Positions 9,491 through 17,955 of a stretch of DNA of 64,000 nt are shown here, one piece after another; within the stretch, counting starts at the first letter, position 1; the number at the start of each line of letters is the position of its first letter. The DNA comes from Knoellia aerolata DSM 18566 (GTDB lineage: Bacteria; Actinomycetota; Actinomycetes; Actinomycetales; Dermatophilaceae). The notes beneath the pieces were generated by a model. The model did not search any database. It had not been told where the DNA came from and saw only the letters and a list, made by a program, of their open reading frames with translations. The position numbers were made by a program, and so were the translations under genes. The DNA is taken from positions 1 to 64,000 of the forward strand of contig NZ_AVPL01000007.1 of the NCBI RefSeq assembly GCF_000768695.1. Direction: 5' to 3'.

Positions 9491-11638
9491 ATGACCCCCG
9501 CATCCACGGCCAAGAAGGTCGCGACGAGCAAGTCGTCGTCCGACTACAGCGCCCACCACCTCCAGGTCCTCGAGGGCCTCGAGGCCGTGCGCAAGCGGCC
9601 GGGCATGTACATCGGGTCGACCGACAGCCGCGGCCTCATGCACTGCCTCTGGGAGATCATCGACAACGCCGTCGACGAGGCGCTCGGTGGGCACGGTGAC
9701 CGGATCGAGGTCATCCTCCACCTGGACGGCTCGGTCGAGGTCCGCGACATCGCCCGGGGCATCCCCGTCGACATCGAGCCGCGCACCGGCCTCACCGGCG
9801 TCGAGGTCGTCTTCACCAAGCTCCACGCGGGCGGCAAGTTCGGCGGCGGCTCCTACACCGCCTCCGGTGGCCTGCACGGCGTCGGCGCCTCGGTCGTCAA
9901 CGCGCTCTCGGCCCGCCTCGACGTCGAGGTCGACCGCGGCGGCAAGACCTACGCGATGAGCTTCCGTCGCGGGGAGCCCGGGTACTTCCCCGACGTCGCG
10001 AGCTCGGACAAGAGCCCCGACCACGAGTTCACCCCCTACGAGCGCACCAGCGAGCTCGCCGTCATCGGCAAGTCCAAGCGGGGGGCGACCGGCACGCGCG
10101 TGCGCTACTGGTCGGACCCGCAGATCTTCCTCAAGGACGCCGACTTCGACTACGAGGGCCTCGTCGGTCGCGCCCGCCAGACCTCCTTCCTCGTCCCCGG
10201 GCTCACCCTCGTCATCCGTGACGAGCGCCGCCTGCCGGGCACACCGGGGGAGCACGGGCCGCACGAGGAGGTCTTCGTCCACGACGGCGGCATCAGCGAG
10301 TTCGCCGAGTTCCTCGCGCCGGACCCGTCCGTGACCGACGTGTGGCGCCTGCGGGGCACGGGCCACTTCACCGAGACCGTGCCGGTGCTCGACGCCAAGG
10401 GGCACATGAGCCCGCAGGACGTCGAGCGCGAGTGCGAGGTCGACATCGCCGTCCGGTGGGGCACCGGCTACGACGCCAAGGTGCGCTCGTTCGTCAACAT
10501 CATCGCCACGCCCAAGGGCGGCACCCACATGGCGGGCTTCGAGCAGGCGCTGCTCAAGGTCTTCCGCAAGCAGCTCGAGGTCAACGCCCGCCGTCTCAAG
10601 GTCGGCAGCGACAAGGTCGACAAGGACGACATCCTCGCCGGGCTCACCTCGGTCGTCACCGTGCGCCTGGCCGAGCCGCAGTTCGAGGGCCAGACCAAGG
10701 AGGTGCTCGGCACCAACGCCGTGCGCGCCATCGTCGCGCGCGTGGTCGAGAAGGAGCTGACGAACGCCCTCACCTCGACCAAGCGGGGCGAGAAGCAGCA
10801 GGCGGCGATGCTCCTCGAGAAGGTCACCGCCGAGATGAAGTCGCGGATCAGCGCGCGGCTGCACAAGGAGACCCAGCGCAAGAAGAACGCGCTCGAGACC
10901 TCGTCGCTGCCGGCCAAGCTGGCCGACTGCCGCAGCAACGACATCGAGCGCACCGAGCTGTTCATCGTCGAGGGCGACAGTGCGCTCGGGACCGCGAAGC
11001 TCGCGCGCGACTCCGACGTCCAGGCCCTGCTCCCGATCCGCGGCAAGATCCTCAACGTCCAGAAGGCCTCGCTCACCGACATGCTCGGCAACGCCGAGTG
11101 CGCGGCGATCATCCAGGTCATCGGCGCCGGCTCCGGTCGCAGCTTCGACGTCGACGCCGCCCGCTACGGCAAGGTCATCATCATGACCGACGCCGACGTC
11201 GACGGCGCCCACATCCGCACGCTGCTGCTCACCCTCTTCTTCCGCTACATGCGTCCCCTCGTCGAGGCCGGCAAGGTGTATGCCGCCGTGCCCCCGCTGC
11301 ACCGCATCGAGGTCTCGGCGGCGGGCGCCCGCAAGGGCGAGCTGCTCTACACCTACTCCGAGGCGGAGATGCGCCGGACCGTCGCGTCCCTGACGAAGCG
11401 GGGCCGCACGATCAAGCAGCCGATGCAGCGCTACAAGGGCCTGGGCGAGATGGATGCCGACCAGCTGGCCGAGACGACGATGGACCCACGCCACCGCACG
11501 CTGCGCAAGGTGACGATGGCCGATGCCGAGGACTCCGAGCGCGTCTTCGAGCTGCTCATGGGCAACGAGGTCGCGCCCCGTCGCGACTTCATCGTCCGGG
11601 GTTCGGCCCAGCTCGACCGCGAGCGCATCGACGCCTGA
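9491..11638 (+). CDS. parE: Type II topoisomerase B subunit (ParE/GyrB-like)
   Basis: 715 residues with a GAGAGGA-type ribosome site just before the ATG. Domain order: GHKL ATPase (EIIDNAVDEALGGHGDRI, GGLHGVGASVVNALS, GGKFGGGSYTASGG), transducer, then Toprim (VEGDSALGTAKLARD, DADVDGAHIRTL), and the C-terminal QRYKGLGEMDADQLAETTMD motif shared by GyrB and ParE. The length suits ParE/GyrB without the proteobacterial insert. The partner A subunit is the gene at 17956-20406, separated by about 6.3 kb of sugar-transport and permease genes on mixed strands. It hydrolyses ATP to drive strand passage for chromosome decatenation. ParE versus a second GyrB is decided by the partner's context and by the fact that actinobacterial gyrBA normally lies near dnaA. 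Confidence 0.92.
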   Translation: MTPASTAKKVATSKSSSDYSAHHLQVLEGLEAVRKRPGMYIGSTDSRGLMHCLWEIIDNAVDEALGGHGDRIEVILHLDGSVEVRDIARGIPVDIEPRTGLTGVEVVFTKLHAGGKFGGGSYTASGGLHGVGASVVNALSARLDVEVDRGGKTYAMSFRRGEPGYFPDVASSDKSPDHEFTPYERTSELAVIGKSKRGATGTRVRYWSDPQIFLKDADFDYEGLVGRARQTSFLVPGLTLVIRDERRLPGTPGEHGPHEEVFVHDGGISEFAEFLAPDPSVTDVWRLRGTGHFTETVPVLDAKGHMSPQDVERECEVDIAVRWGTGYDAKVRSFVNIIATPKGGTHMAGFEQALLKVFRKQLEVNARRLKVGSDKVDKDDILAGLTSVVTVRLAEPQFEGQTKEVLGTNAVRAIVARVVEKELTNALTSTKRGEKQQAAMLLEKVTAEMKSRISARLHKETQRKKNALETSSLPAKLADCRSNDIERTELFIVEGDSALGTAKLARDSDVQALLPIRGKILNVQKASLTDMLGNAECAAIIQVIGAGSGRSFDVDAARYGKVIIMTDADVDGAHIRTLLLTLFFRYMRPLVEAGKVYAAVPPLHRIEVSAAGARKGELLYTYSEAEMRRTVASLTKRGRTIKQPMQRYKGLGEMDADQLAETTMDPRHRTLRKVTMADAEDSERVFELLMGNEVAPRRDFIVRGSAQLDRERIDA

Positions 11639-11754
11639 CCCGCAGCACCCATCTCGCGGCGCACCGCGCGTTCGCGTTGCTCTCGGACGTGATCTGGGCC
11701 ACAGTGAGCCCCTAGGCGTCCCGATTCCGGGGCCCCGGACGAGGAGGCTTGCAG

Positions 11755-13227
11755 ATGAGTGGTCACACCGACGACCGCGGTGGCACCGGGGTCATCGACA
11801 CGCCCCACCACGGAGAGCCCGAGCTCAACCGCGTCATGGGCCCGAAGCTGTTGCTCCTCTTCATCGTCGGCGACATCCTCGGCACCGGCGTCTACGCCCT
11901 GACCGGCTCCGTCGCGGGCGAGGTCGGTGGCGCCGCCTGGGCGCCCTTCCTCGTCGCCTTCATCATCGCGACCATCACGGCGTTCTCCTACCTCGAGCTC
12001 GTGACCAAGTACCCCCAGGCGGCCGGTGCGGCGCTGTACACGCACAAGGCGTTCGGCATCCACTTCGTGACGTTCCTCGTGGCGTTCGCGGTCATGTGTT
12101 CGGGCATCACCTCGGCGTCCACCGCCTCCAACGCCTTCGCCGGCTTCCTGCGCGACGGCATCGGCGCCGACTGGGTCGCCGGCAGCACCCCGCTGCTCCT
12201 CATCGCCCTGGGCTTCATGGCGCTCGTCGCGGCCGTCAACTTCCGCGGTGTCGGTGAAAGCGTCAAGGCCAACGTCGTCCTCACCATGGTCGAGCTCTCG
12301 GGTCTGCTCCTCATCATCCTCATCGGTGTGTATGCCGTCACGCAGGGCAAGGCGGACTTCTCCCGGACCATCGTGTTCGACAGCCCGAGCGACAAGAGCA
12401 CGTTCTTCGCGATCACGGCGGCGACCTCGCTGGCGTTCTTCGCCATGGTCGGCTTCGAGGACTCGGTCAACATGGCGGAGGAGACCAAGGACCCGGTGCG
12501 GGACTTCCCGCGGATGATGCTCACCGGACTGGGCGTCACGGGCCTCATCTACGTCCTCGTCTCGATCACGGCCGTGGCGCTCGTCCCGGTGGGCGAGCTC
12601 GCCAACCCGGACAACGAGTCGGCGCTCACGCAGGTCGTCGCGACCGGCGCGCCGGACTTCCCGTTCGACAAGGTCTTCCCGTTCATCGGCATGTTCGCCG
12701 TGGCCAACTCGGCGCTCATCAACATGCTCATGGCCAGCCGGCTGCTCTACGGCATGGCGAAGCAGGAGGTGCTTCCGCCCGTGCTCGGCCGCGTGCACCG
12801 CAGCCGCCGCACCCCGTGGGTGGCCATCCTCTTCACCACGGCGATCTCGTTCGGGCTCATCTACTTCGTGTCGACCCAGTCCGACTCCGAGATCATCGCG
12901 GCGTTGGGGGGCACCACCGCCCTGCTCCTGCTCGGGGTCTTCACCATCGTCAACATCTGCGTGCTCGTCCTGCGCAAGGACCCGATCGACCGCAAGCACT
13001 TCGTCGCACCCACGGCGCTGCCGATCATCGGGGCGCTGGCCTGCGCCTTCATGGTGGGCCCGTGGACCGGACGCGACACGATCCAGTACCGCATCGCCGG
13101 GTGGCTGCTCGCCATCGGTGTCGTGCTGTGGGCCCTGACCTGGCTGGCCAACCGGTTCCTCTTCGCCAAGAAGACCTACATGCGCGACCCCGAGGAGCTC
13201 ACGGACCCGGACCACGCGCACCACTGA
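11755..13227 (+). CDS. APC-superfamily amino acid permease
   Basis: 490 residues from the ATG at 11755; GAGGAGG at 11741-11747 fixes this start over the TTG two codons earlier. It has 12 or so hydrophobic segments. The APC helix-1 unwinding motif is visible as GDILGTGVYALTGSVAG, then FIIATITAFSYLELVTKYP (helix 2) and SLAFFAMVGFEDSVNMAEETKDP (helix 6 region). It probably imports or exchanges amino acids at the plasma membrane. It is a monocistronic gene between parE and a convergent LacI gene. The substrate cannot be inferred. Confidence 0.88.
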   Translation: MSGHTDDRGGTGVIDTPHHGEPELNRVMGPKLLLLFIVGDILGTGVYALTGSVAGEVGGAAWAPFLVAFIIATITAFSYLELVTKYPQAAGAALYTHKAFGIHFVTFLVAFAVMCSGITSASTASNAFAGFLRDGIGADWVAGSTPLLLIALGFMALVAAVNFRGVGESVKANVVLTMVELSGLLLIILIGVYAVTQGKADFSRTIVFDSPSDKSTFFAITAATSLAFFAMVGFEDSVNMAEETKDPVRDFPRMMLTGLGVTGLIYVLVSITAVALVPVGELANPDNESALTQVVATGAPDFPFDKVFPFIGMFAVANSALINMLMASRLLYGMAKQEVLPPVLGRVHRSRRTPWVAILFTTAISFGLIYFVSTQSDSEIIAALGGTTALLLLGVFTIVNICVLVLRKDPIDRKHFVAPTALPIIGALACAFMVGPWTGRDTIQYRIAGWLLAIGVVLWALTWLANRFLFAKKTYMRDPEELTDPDHAHH

Positions 13228-13246
13228 CCGCGCGGTCAGTGGGTGG

Positions 13247-14284
13247 TCAGGCCGGGGGAGCGGTGCTGGCGCGCACGACGAGCTCGGTCGGCACGACGAC
13301 GTGGGTGCCCGCGTCCTCGCCCGCGCTGATCCCGAGCTGCCGGAGCAGGATCTCGGCCGCGAGCCGTCCCTGCGCCGTGACGTCCTGGCGCACCGTGCTC
13401 AGGCCGAGGACGTTGCTCAGCGCATGGTCGTCGATCCCGATGACCGAGAGGTCCTCGGGGACGCGCAGACCCTCCGCTCGCGCAGCCGCCATGACGCCGA
13501 TGGCCATCTCGTCCGAGGCGGCGGCGACGGCGGTCGGCCGCTCGGGGGCGCGCAGCAGGATCCGCGTGTCGGCGGCGGCACTGTCCGCGCTCCAGTCGGA
13601 GCCGAGGATCCACTGCTTGTGCTCGGCGAGCCCGTGGCTGTGCATGACCTCGCGGAAGGCGTCGAGGCGGGCCTGGGGCGTCTGGATGTGGGCGACGTTG
13701 GAGGGGACGGCGCCGACGTAGGCGATGCGCTCGTGCCCGAGGGAGACGAGGTGCTCGGTGGCGTCCCGCATCGCCTGGGCGTCGTCGATGCGGACGTTGG
13801 GGCGGTCGGCGACAGGGGTCCCGATCGCGACCAGCGGCAGCCCGAGCCGGTCGACGAGCTCGAGCTCCTCGGCCGTCATGGGGAGGTTGAGGGTGATGAC
13901 GCCGTCGACGCGCTTCCACAGCATGTTCTGTTTCAGGGGGAGGCGTCGGTCGTAGGACTCGTCCTCGAGGTCGAACAGCAGCACGTGGTGGCCGTGCTGG
14001 CGCAGCGTCTTCTCGATGGCGCTCACGACGGTCGCGAAGAACCAGCGGGTGAGGAACGGCGCGACGACGCCGACGACCTGGGTGCGACCCGAGGCCAGCG
14101 ACGTCGCCGTGGGGCTGGCGACGTAGTCGAGCCGCTCGGCGACCTTGAACACCCGCTCACGGGTGTGCGGGCTCACGCGGTCCAGGCCGCGGAGCGCGCG
14201 GGAGACCGTGGCCACCGAGACCCCGGCCTCCCGCGCGACATCGGTGATCGTGCTCATCCGCCGACGCCGGTCTGGGGCTGTCAT
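13247..14284 (-). CDS. LacI-family transcriptional repressor of the adjacent sugar importer
   Basis: 345 residues. N-terminal HTH: STITDVAREAGVSVATVSRALRG, hinge helix ATSLASGRTQVVGVVAP, followed by a periplasmic-binding-protein-like effector domain (DGVITLNLPMT, HLVSLGHERIAYVG, AASDEMAIGVM, VIGIDDHALS). The ATG at 14284 lies 1 nt after the stop of the upstream permease, with GAAGGG at a proper distance, so it is translationally coupled as the last gene of the importer operon. A second ATG at 14257 is an alternative. Its likely operator is the TGTAA...TTACA site at 17813-17828 before the binding-protein gene. The inducer is probably an alpha-glucoside or its product. Confidence 0.92.
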   Translation of the reverse strand: MTAPDRRRRMSTITDVAREAGVSVATVSRALRGLDRVSPHTRERVFKVAERLDYVASPTATSLASGRTQVVGVVAPFLTRWFFATVVSAIEKTLRQHGHHVLLFDLEDESYDRRLPLKQNMLWKRVDGVITLNLPMTAEELELVDRLGLPLVAIGTPVADRPNVRIDDAQAMRDATEHLVSLGHERIAYVGAVPSNVAHIQTPQARLDAFREVMHSHGLAEHKQWILGSDWSADSAAADTRILLRAPERPTAVAAASDEMAIGVMAAARAEGLRVPEDLSVIGIDDHALSNVLGLSTVRQDVTAQGRLAAEILLRQLGISAGEDAGTHVVVPTELVVRASTAPPA

Positions 14285-14285
14285 G

Positions 14286-15236
14286 TCAGCCCTTCAGGCC
14301 ACCTGCGAGCAGGCCGCGGACGAAGAAGCGCTGCAGGGCGAGGAACACCGCGACGGGGACGATCATCGAGATGAACGCACCTGCCGAGAGGAGGTACCAG
14401 GCGCTGCCTCGGGACCCGGACAGCTCGGCCACCCGCACGGTGATCGGTGCGACGTCGGGCGTCCCACCGAGGAAGACCAACGAGACGAGCAGGTCGTTCC
14501 AGACCCAGAGGAACTGGAAGATCCCGAACGCCGCGAGCGCGGGGGTGAGCAGGGGCAGGAGGATCTTGAAGAAGATCGTCACGTGACCTGCACCGTCCAC
14601 GCGGGCGGCCTCCATGAGCTCCGCTGGGAGCTCGCGCATGAAGTTGTGGATGAGGAACGTTGCCAGCGGCAGCGCGAAGATCGTGTGCGAGAGCCACACG
14701 CTCCAGTACGACGCCCCGAAGCCCAGCTTGTTGACGTAGATGTCGAGCAGGGGGATGAGGGCGATCTGCAGGGGCACGATCTGCAGCGCGAACACCGCCA
14801 CGAAAAGCGCGTTGCGCCCCGGGAACGGCATCCAGGCGAAGGCGTAGGCCGCGAGCGACGCGAGGAAGAGGGGGAGCAGGACCGCGGGGACCGTGATGAC
14901 GATCGTGTTGATGAAGTACTGGCTGAGGCTGGCCGAGCTGCCGGGCTCGAGGGCCTGGCGGTAGTTCTCCAGCGTGAAGCCACCGGGGTCGGTCAGCGCC
15001 GTCCACCAGCCGCTGCGGTTGATGTCCCGCTGGCTGCGGAACGACGTGACGAGCAGGCCGAGCGTGGGGGTGGTCCACAGCACGGCGATGAGCACCGCGA
15101 CGAGGGAGGCCCACCGGGACTGCAGAGCGCCGGCGGCCTCGCCGGTGGACTTCTTGAGCTTCTGCTGCTTGCTGGGCGGCTCGAGGTCCGCGGGTTCGAA
15201 CGACTCGGGCAGCGCGCCCGTCTGGACAGTGCTCAC
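14286..15236 (-). CDS. Carbohydrate ABC transporter permease (MalG/AglG type)
   Basis: 316 residues. A polar N-terminus (~35 residues, PPSKQQKLKKS) precedes six predicted membrane helices. The EAA loop that docks on the ATPase is visible as ELMEAARVDGAGHVTIFFKI. The C-terminus FVRGLLAGGLKG is typical of MalG-like subunits. Large periplasmic loop: TSFRSQRDINRSGWW. Together with the gene at 15240-16259 it forms the membrane channel for a sugar. The gap to the upstream gene is 3 nt and to the following lacI 1 nt. No ATPase gene is in this operon. Confidence 0.92.
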   Translation of the reverse strand: MSTVQTGALPESFEPADLEPPSKQQKLKKSTGEAAGALQSRWASLVAVLIAVLWTTPTLGLLVTSFRSQRDINRSGWWTALTDPGGFTLENYRQALEPGSSASLSQYFINTIVITVPAVLLPLFLASLAAYAFAWMPFPGRNALFVAVFALQIVPLQIALIPLLDIYVNKLGFGASYWSVWLSHTIFALPLATFLIHNFMRELPAELMEAARVDGAGHVTIFFKILLPLLTPALAAFGIFQFLWVWNDLLVSLVFLGGTPDVAPITVRVAELSGSRGSAWYLLSAGAFISMIVPVAVFLALQRFFVRGLLAGGLKG

Positions 15237-15239
15237 GGC

Positions 15240-16259
15240 TCAGGCCTCCTTGCGCATCTGGATGATGTTGTAGACGACGATCGGGATGACGAGGATGAAG
15301 AGCAGCACGGCCAGCGCGGCGCCCAGGCCGGGGGCGTTGTAGCGGAAGCTCTGGCTGTAGAACTCGTTGGCGACGACCGAGGTGTCGAACTGGCCGGCGG
15401 TCATGGTCCGGACGATGTCGAAGACCTTGAGCGTGCCGATGGCGATGGTCGTGAGGACCACGACGAGCGCCGCGCGGATGCTCGGCAGGGTGATGTGCCG
15501 GAACATCTTGAGCCCGGACACGCCGTCGAGGCGGGCCGCCTCGATGATGTCGTCCGGGATCGCCTTGATCGCCGCAGAGAGGATCGTCATCGCGAAGCCG
15601 GCCTGGATCCAGACCATGACGACGATAAGCATGAGCGTGTTGAGGGGAGCCTCGAGGAGGAACTGCTGGGTCTCGAAGCCGAGGCTCTTGAGGATCTGGT
15701 TGAGCAGGCCGATCTGGGGGCGCTCGGTCTGCTTGTACTGGTAGACGAACTTCCAGATGATGCCCGCACCAACCATGGAGATGGCCATCGGCAGGAAGAT
15801 GAGGGCCTTCGCGAAGGCCTCACCCCGGGCCCGGTCGATGAGGATCGCGTAGAGCAGGCCGATCGCCGTCGCGAGGAACGGCACGAGGATGACCCAGAGC
15901 GCCGTGTTGCGCAGCACGAGCAGCAGCTCGGGCTGGGTGAACATCGCCGAGTAGTTCGACAGGGAGAAGCCGCCCTCACCCGACTTGCCGCGGACGGACT
16001 GGATGATCGTGAGGACGGCCGGGTAGACGAGACCGATGGAGAGGAGCAGGACGGCCGGTGCGGCGAACAGTGCGCCCTGCGCCTGCTCGCCCTTGCGGCC
16101 CTTGAACAGCGAGGCCAGGAACAGCACTCCGCCGAACACGGCGGCGAAGAACGCGACCGCGAAGAACATGAGGAAGAACTTGCCTGCGACGCTCTCGGCT
16201 CGCAGGAACGGCTCAGGGATGATTCCCGACGGTGCGACGCTCAGCACGCTCGCGACCAT
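15240..16259 (-). CDS. Carbohydrate ABC transporter permease (MalF/AglF type)
   Basis: 339 residues from an ATG preceded by GGAGGTGGAG. There is an extra N-terminal hydrophobic pair (FFLMFFAVAFFAAVFGGVLFL, then FAAPAVLLLSIGLVYPAVLTI) before the core. The ATPase-docking EAA loop is DDIIEAARLDGVSGLKMFRH. The layout, including an additional helix and a moderate periplasmic region (QYKQTERPQIGLLNQILKS), is like alpha-glucoside permeases of the AglF group. It pairs with the MalG-type gene 3 nt downstream. A strong hairpin separates it from the binding-protein gene. Confidence 0.9.
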   Translation of the reverse strand: MVASVLSVAPSGIIPEPFLRAESVAGKFFLMFFAVAFFAAVFGGVLFLASLFKGRKGEQAQGALFAAPAVLLLSIGLVYPAVLTIIQSVRGKSGEGGFSLSNYSAMFTQPELLLVLRNTALWVILVPFLATAIGLLYAILIDRARGEAFAKALIFLPMAISMVGAGIIWKFVYQYKQTERPQIGLLNQILKSLGFETQQFLLEAPLNTLMLIVVMVWIQAGFAMTILSAAIKAIPDDIIEAARLDGVSGLKMFRHITLPSIRAALVVVLTTIAIGTLKVFDIVRTMTAGQFDTSVVANEFYSQSFRYNAPGLGAALAVLLFILVIPIVVYNIIQMRKEA

Positions 16260-16295
16260 GACTCCACCTCCAGGGTGAGGACTGCACGAAAGGAA

Positions 16296-16329
16296 GCCGG
16301 GGTGGGGTGGGAATCCACCCCACCCCGGC
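16296..16329 (-). terminator. Perfect 15-bp stem-loop between binding-protein and permease genes
   Basis: Arms GCCGGGGTGGGGTGG (16296-16310) and its exact complement (16315-16329) enclose a 4-nt loop. It lies inside the operon, after the binding-protein gene. No U-tract follows. Its probable role is partial attenuation or 3'-end protection, giving more binding protein than permease, as in other sugar ABC operons. Confidence 0.8.
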
Positions 16330-16352
16330 GAGAGACCGATCCGAGGATCAGG

Positions 16353-17738
16353 TCAGGACTTGGGCCAGGAGTTCTCGATGTAGTCGAGGGTGGCCTTGTC
16401 GTCCTGTCCGGTGATCCAGTTGGTCATGCCCTTCCAGAACGTCCCGGAGCCGACGGCACCCGGCATGAGGTCGGACGCGTCGAACCGGAACGTCGCGCTC
16501 TCGTCCGTGAGGATCTGGGCGGAGAGCTTGTCGACCGGGTTCTTGAGCAGCTCCGGGTCGGCGTTCTTGTTCGCGGTCACGCAGCCACCGGTGCCACAGG
16601 TCGTGGCGCGCTCGTTGGCCCACTCGACCGAGGAGAGGTAGGTCTGGAAGGCCTTGACCTCCGGACGGTCGGCGAAGGCAGCGACGAACTCGCCACCACC
16701 GAGGACCGGCTTGGTGGTCTCGTCCTTGGCGGGGAGGTAGAACGCCCACACGTCCCCGTCCTCGGCGACCTTGGTGCCCTCGGGCCAGTTGGCCGCGTAG
16801 AACGAGGCCTGGCGGTGCAGGTAGCACCCGCCGTTGTCGAGGACCGGCAGACCGGCGTCCTGGAAGGACGTCGAGGCGATCGTCTTGACGTCGCCCTGTC
16901 CACCGTTGACGAACTTGTCGTTCTTGAGGATCTTGCCGACCTCGGCGAGTGCCGTGGCGACCGCGGGGTCGTTGAACGGGATCTCGTGGTTGGTCCACTT
17001 GTCGTAGACCTCAGGACCGGCGGTGCGCAGCATGACGTCCTCGACCCAGTCGGTGGCCGGCCATCCGGTGGCGTCACCGGACTCGATCCCGGCACACCAC
17101 GGCTTGCTGTCGGGGTCGTCGGCGGCGATCTTGTCGCTGAGCGTGAGGAGGTCGTCCCACGTCTTCGGGATCTCGTAGCCCTTCTCCTCGAAGGCGGCAG
17201 GCGAGTACCAGACGAACGACTTGACGTTGGCGCCGAGCGCGGCTCCGTAGAACTTGCCGTCGACGGTGCCGTACTCCTTCCAGTCGGGCATGTTCTTGTC
17301 GACGTTGGCCGCGACCTCCGGGGGAGCCTCGATGACCTTGCCGGTGGCGACCATGGTCTTGAGCAGACCCGGCTGCGGCAGGTAGGCGATGTCGGGGGCG
17401 TTGCCACCCTTGACGCGCACGGGCAGCTGCGCCTCGAACTCCTTGGAGCCCTCGTACTTGATCTCGGCGCCGGTGCAGTCGATGAACGGCTGGTAGGACT
17501 TGATGTGCGGCTCGTCCTCGGGGGCGGTGATCGAGGTGTAAACCGTGACGGTCTTGCCCTTGATGTCACCGAACGCCTCGTAGGGCGCACAGTCGATCTT
17601 GGTCTTGGCGTCGCCGGATGCGCCGGCGTCGGCGCCGTCGCCTCCGTCTTCGGAGGAGCCGCACGCTGCGACACCGAGGGAGACCGCCACGAGGCTCGAG
17701 AGGAGCATCGCGGATCGGCGCTGTGATTTGTGGGCCAT
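16353..17738 (-). CDS. Sugar ABC transporter substrate-binding lipoprotein (AglE type)
   Basis: 461 residues from an ATG with GGAGG 6 nt upstream. Lipoprotein signal: positively charged start, hydrophobic SSLVAVSLGVAAC with lipobox cysteine near residue 26, then an acidic/Gly linker (GSSEDGGDGADAG). The mature part has the extracellular solute-binding family 1 fold: TVTVYTSITAPEDEPH, FEAQLPVRVKGGNAPDIAYL, PKTWDDLLTLSDKIAAD. These match alpha-glucoside binding proteins of the AglE group, so maltose-, trehalose- or sucrose-like ligands are the best guess. First gene of the operon; the operator lies about 75 bp upstream. Confidence 0.88.
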   Translation of the reverse strand: MAHKSQRRSAMLLSSLVAVSLGVAACGSSEDGGDGADAGASGDAKTKIDCAPYEAFGDIKGKTVTVYTSITAPEDEPHIKSYQPFIDCTGAEIKYEGSKEFEAQLPVRVKGGNAPDIAYLPQPGLLKTMVATGKVIEAPPEVAANVDKNMPDWKEYGTVDGKFYGAALGANVKSFVWYSPAAFEEKGYEIPKTWDDLLTLSDKIAADDPDSKPWCAGIESGDATGWPATDWVEDVMLRTAGPEVYDKWTNHEIPFNDPAVATALAEVGKILKNDKFVNGGQGDVKTIASTSFQDAGLPVLDNGGCYLHRQASFYAANWPEGTKVAEDGDVWAFYLPAKDETTKPVLGGGEFVAAFADRPEVKAFQTYLSSVEWANERATTCGTGGCVTANKNADPELLKNPVDKLSAQILTDESATFRFDASDLMPGAVGSGTFWKGMTNWITGQDDKATLDYIENSWPKS

Positions 17739-17812
17739 TGCCCGCCTCCATCTGTTGGGGGACGCACCGGGCCCTGAATCCAGGTCCTCGGCGCTGAGGG
17801 ATCCGTTGGCAG

Positions 17813-17828
17813 TGTAAAAGCGGTTACA
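17813..17828. promoter_or_regulatory. Probable LacI-family operator
   Basis: TGTAAAAGCGGTTACA, an imperfect palindrome (TGTAA...TTACA) with the central CG typical of LacI/CcpA-like sites. It sits 75 bp upstream of the binding-protein gene, whose operon ends in lacI. Autoregulation and substrate induction are inferred. Confidence 0.65.
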
Positions 17829-17925
17829 TACGAGGGGAACGGTTTCTCCGACTTTGTCCGGTCACGATCGCGTAACACGACCGGCCCGCGGGACGGGGCT
17901 GGACGGCATACGCGGAGTATGACGG

Positions 17926-17942
17926 CCCACGCAGAGCGTGGG
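17926..17942 (-). terminator. Short hairpin downstream of parC
   Basis: CCCACGC and GCGTGGG arms (7 bp, perfect) around AGA, 14 bp past the parC stop. No U-run is present. It could end parC transcription before the sugar operon, which runs in the same direction. Confidence 0.45.
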
Positions 17943-17955
17943 ACCCGGGGGCACC

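Noticed and set aside
9434-11494. Minus-strand frame of 686 codons
   Set aside because: Antisense shadow of parE in the high-GC third-position frame.
15186-15200. GGTTCGAAC as a tRNA T-loop
   Set aside because: Lies inside the permease coding sequence and no cloverleaf can be drawn around it.
14145-17726. Plus-strand frame of 1193 codons
   Set aside because: Spans four genes antisense; Glu/Arg/Val-rich shadow with no domain. The true genes have lipobox, EAA loops and HTH.
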